Shown here: one piece after another, positions 61,917 to 64,000 of the stretch
Numbering within the stretch: position 1 is the first letter of the stretch
How the letters are laid out: every line of letters begins with the position of its first letter
From: an uncultured bacterium
Lineage (GTDB): Bacteria; Bacillota; Clostridia; Lachnospirales; Lachnospiraceae
Direction: 5' to 3'
DNA length: 64,000 bases
NCBI GenBank assembly: GCA_905215625.1
Contig: CAJMQQ010000003.1
Span: forward strand, 20,607 to 84,606
The notes under the pieces: generated by a model
The model's database searches: none
What the model saw: the letters and a program-made list of their open reading frames with translations, nothing else
What the model was told of the DNA's origin: nothing
Position numbers and translations under genes: made by a program

Positions 61917-64000
61917 ACGAACCGGTTCGGCTCCCAGGCCTTGCTGTCACCAATCACATATAGCCGGTATTTGGCTCTTGTAACCGCCACGTTGACAATA
62001 TTACTGTTTACCCAGCGGACTGCTCCGACAGCCTCTTTCCCTGCATCACAGCCCAAAAGAAAAATCACTTCATTTGCTTCTTTTCCCTGAAATGTGTGGA
62101 CAGTTCCAATTTTTTCTTTTATCCAATCGTCTCTTCTTGCTGTTTTATTCAGGTAAGAATCCTGGTTCTGGGTACAGTATTCCTTTATGTAATTCCGAAT
62201 TCCGTACACGACGGATTTAAATGGACTGATAATATACAGATTGGGAAATTCACTTTTTTCAAATGCCTTCTCCAGAATCCAGCAGACAGCTTCTCCCTGT
62301 TTTCTCACAAAATGATCCTTTCTTCCGTTTTCAGTTCCTGTGATATGAATCCACTGGGACTTATCAAAGACAAAGGACTTTTGTTTTTCTTCTCCCGGAA
62401 GCCGCGTCTGCTGTTTCATAATTCCGCTGTAAGAAATCCGGTTGGAAATGTCATACATGGGAGAAATGCACCTGCGGTGCACCAGAAGGGGACAGCCTAC
62501 CCACTCCGGCTGGTCGGTTCCGTTTTCCAGATAAGTTCCCAATGGATTTAAAATATCAGCGCACCTCTGGACCGAAAGGGATTTATCCTGATAACTGCGG
62601 TAAAGTTCTTCTTTAAAGGATTTCTTTAATAGTTCCAGATCATCTGTTACCACTGGCTCTACCTGTTTGGGATCTCCTACGATTATGGATTTCCGGGAAC
62701 GGTACAGTGCGCCGACTGCCATCTGAGGCTGGGCCTGGCCTGCTTCGTCTACTACCAGTGTTCCGATTGTCCCCGGCATTTTTACATCTTGAAATAAGGT
62801 TCCAACCGATGCAAATGTAGAAGATATGACAGGAACAAGAAGAAACAGCGTCTGGTATAATGCCCCTGCCATTTGCTCTCTGTCCTCTTTGTGGAAATGG
62901 ATCTGCTCGTTTTCCTCTCCCATTTCCAGTCCCCAATACTGGCTTAATGTAATAAAATTGTCCCGGCAGCACCTGGAATTCAAAATAAATTCTTTTGTCA
63001 GCTGCAGCGCCACGTACAGCAATTTTTCTCTTTCCCTGTTATAATGGTCCGTTGTCCAGGGATTTGTAGTCTGGGCCTTTGCGGACTGTTCTGCATCTGA
63101 AGAGCGAAGTGCCGAAATAAATGCTTTATCCAGCAAATGCCCTCGTTCTGCAGGTTCCTTTTCCCGGAGGGCTTCCGCCAGTTCCATCCATTCTTTTTGC
63201 GCTGTTTCGGCTTTTTCTGCCGCAAAGCTGATTTGCTTTTTTGCTTCTTCTATGCAGGCTTCTGCCTGCTCATCCTGCAATGCTCGTTCTTTTAACCGTT
63301 CTTCCAGCACCTCTTCTTCTGCTTTTATGGATTCTTCATGGCTTTCTATCCTACAGATTTCTTCTTCCAAAACCTGTATCTTCTGCTTTGCCAGTTCCAT
63401 CTCTGTCTGCAGTTCTGTCTCCTGACGCTGATAGGATTCTGCCAGATTTTTAGCAGCCTGATATTTTTCTTTAAAAAGGATCCTGGAAAAAACTCCTACG
63501 GAATTCATTACTTCACAAATTTGTTTCTGTACCTGAATCAGCATCTGCTTTTTCTCTTTGCAGACAGCTTCCCATTCATCACGCTCTGTCTGGATTGGCT
63601 TTTTCTTCTGTTCTTCTTTCTGATACCGTTCTTGCAGTTCCTGCAGCTTTTTCTCAATCTCTTCTATTTCTCTAAACAGGAAGTTTCGGGTTTCCTTCTG
63701 TGCTTCTATCTGCTTTGTATAATGCGCCTTTGTTTCCTGGCTGCGTCTTTCGGCCTTTTTTGCCGACAGCGCCGCGTCTCCTAATGAAGATAATTCATCC
63801 TGTAATTTCGCGACTTTTTCCAGTTGTTCCTCAAACGCTTTTCTCGCGGCTTCATACCGTTCCCGCCGCGCCTCCTTAAACCGGCCGTTGGGATAAAAAT
63901 CCCAGTGCAGCGGTTCTAACACATATTTATAAAACGGCACCAGATTGGACTTTTTGCCCAGAGGGGCTGCAGCAAGTCCCCAGACGTCCGGTCGCTGCAT
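61814..64000 (-). CDS. SF1 (DNA2/NAM7-like) helicase, N-terminus outside window
   Basis: The last 728 residues of a superfamily 1 helicase. The Met at the window edge is not a credible start because the Walker A domain is missing. A long coiled coil (about 45-280 of the visible part, Glu/Lys/Gln rich) interrupts the ATPase core. Then Walker B LVVDEAGQAQPQMAVGALY, IIVGDPKQVEPVV (motif III), IISPFKSVVYGIRN, GTVHTFQGKEANEVIFLLG (motif V) and NVAVTRAKYRLYVIGD (motif VI). Motif set fits the Upf1/DNA2 group. It ends 61814 and overlaps the HEPN-like frame. An RNA/DNA-processing or defence role is possible, not shown. Confidence 0.85.
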   Translation of the reverse strand: MQRPDVWGLAAAPLGKKSNLVPFYKYVLEPLHWDFYPNGRFKEARRERYEAARKAFEEQLEKVAKLQDELSSLGDAALSAKKAERRSQETKAHYTKQIEAQKETRNFLFREIEEIEKKLQELQERYQKEEQKKKPIQTERDEWEAVCKEKKQMLIQVQKQICEVMNSVGVFSRILFKEKYQAAKNLAESYQRQETELQTEMELAKQKIQVLEEEICRIESHEESIKAEEEVLEERLKERALQDEQAEACIEEAKKQISFAAEKAETAQKEWMELAEALREKEPAERGHLLDKAFISALRSSDAEQSAKAQTTNPWTTDHYNREREKLLYVALQLTKEFILNSRCCRDNFITLSQYWGLEMGEENEQIHFHKEDREQMAGALYQTLFLLVPVISSTFASVGTLFQDVKMPGTIGTLVVDEAGQAQPQMAVGALYRSRKSIIVGDPKQVEPVVTDDLELLKKSFKEELYRSYQDKSLSVQRCADILNPLGTYLENGTDQPEWVGCPLLVHRRCISPMYDISNRISYSGIMKQQTRLPGEEKQKSFVFDKSQWIHITGTENGRKDHFVRKQGEAVCWILEKAFEKSEFPNLYIISPFKSVVYGIRNYIKEYCTQNQDSYLNKTARRDDWIKEKIGTVHTFQGKEANEVIFLLGCDAGKEAVGAVRWVNSNIVNVAVTRAKYRLYVIGDSKAWEPNRFVCEMKAVMDTYALKEIAALQKTGRKEDAWQEKIF

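Noticed and set aside
1..64000. CRISPR arrays, rRNA/tRNA genes, insertion sequences or prophage
   Set aside because: No regularly spaced repeats, tRNA-like cloverleafs, transposase motifs or phage structural genes were seen on either strand.

Overview
The window looks like a chromosomal segment of a strictly anaerobic Firmicute, most likely a gut Lachnospiraceae (Blautia/Dorea-like). Evidence: strong AGGAGG-type ribosome binding sites, a T-box in front of thrS, a complete-looking anaerobic (early cobalt insertion) cobalamin operon under a cobalamin riboswitch, a glycyl radical enzyme with its activase, and families common there (DUF1540, DUF975, DUF3990, YARHG, CW-binding repeats). The genus call is inference. 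I saw no rRNA, tRNA, IS element, prophage or CRISPR array.

Layout. 1-3.5 kb: the edge of a DUF3990 gene, a membrane-anchored alpha/beta hydrolase and a MarR regulator. 3.5-12.3 kb (minus strand): DUF1540 protein, acyltransferase and thrS behind a T-box, a secreted cell-wall-binding-repeat protein, topB and an NCS2 purine permease. 12.4-19.2 kb: an operon of a secreted glycosidase-like protein, a J-domain/TPR protein lacking HPD, and an HscC-like Hsp70. 19.3-25.7 kb: ilvE and an AEC transporter, MATE and acetamidase, DJ-1, DUF975 and a CYTH protein.

25.7-41.1 kb: one 15-kb cobalamin operon read as cbiK-D-L-F-H-J-ET-A-cobT-cobU-cobS-cobU-like-cbiB-cobD-cbiP-cbiC. Many junctions are ATGA/GTGA overlaps. 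It starts at a clear promoter, a B12 riboswitch and an intrinsic terminator. cbiG is not in it.

41.1-47.4 kb: a visibly AT-richer block with an unknown membrane protein, two TIM-barrel isomerase/epimerases, a GntP permease and a Gfo/Idh/MocA dehydrogenase. A FadR-type GntR regulator is divergent, and a perfect 25-bp palindrome lies just downstream of the dehydrogenase promoter.

47.4-58.8 kb: an AraC-regulated carbohydrate operon: glycyl radical enzyme, its activase, a sugar ABC importer (binding protein plus two permeases), a GH42-type glycosidase, a D-lyxose-isomerase-like cupin and a second Gfo/Idh/MocA dehydrogenase. The radical enzyme carries Cys-Gly-Glu at the active site and has no microcompartment, aldehyde dehydrogenase or choline/propanediol genes beside it. 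This makes the locus the best candidate for an undescribed radical sugar or glycoside pathway. Two 22-bp direct repeats in the divergent promoter region are likely AraC-family operators.

58.8-64 kb: a YARHG lipoprotein, methionine aminopeptidase, and a truncated SF1 helicase whose 3' end overlaps, in the -1 frame, a reading frame carrying a HEPN-like RNxxxH motif. Starts were corrected from ribosome binding sites; protein functions rest on family recognition from sequence, without database searches.
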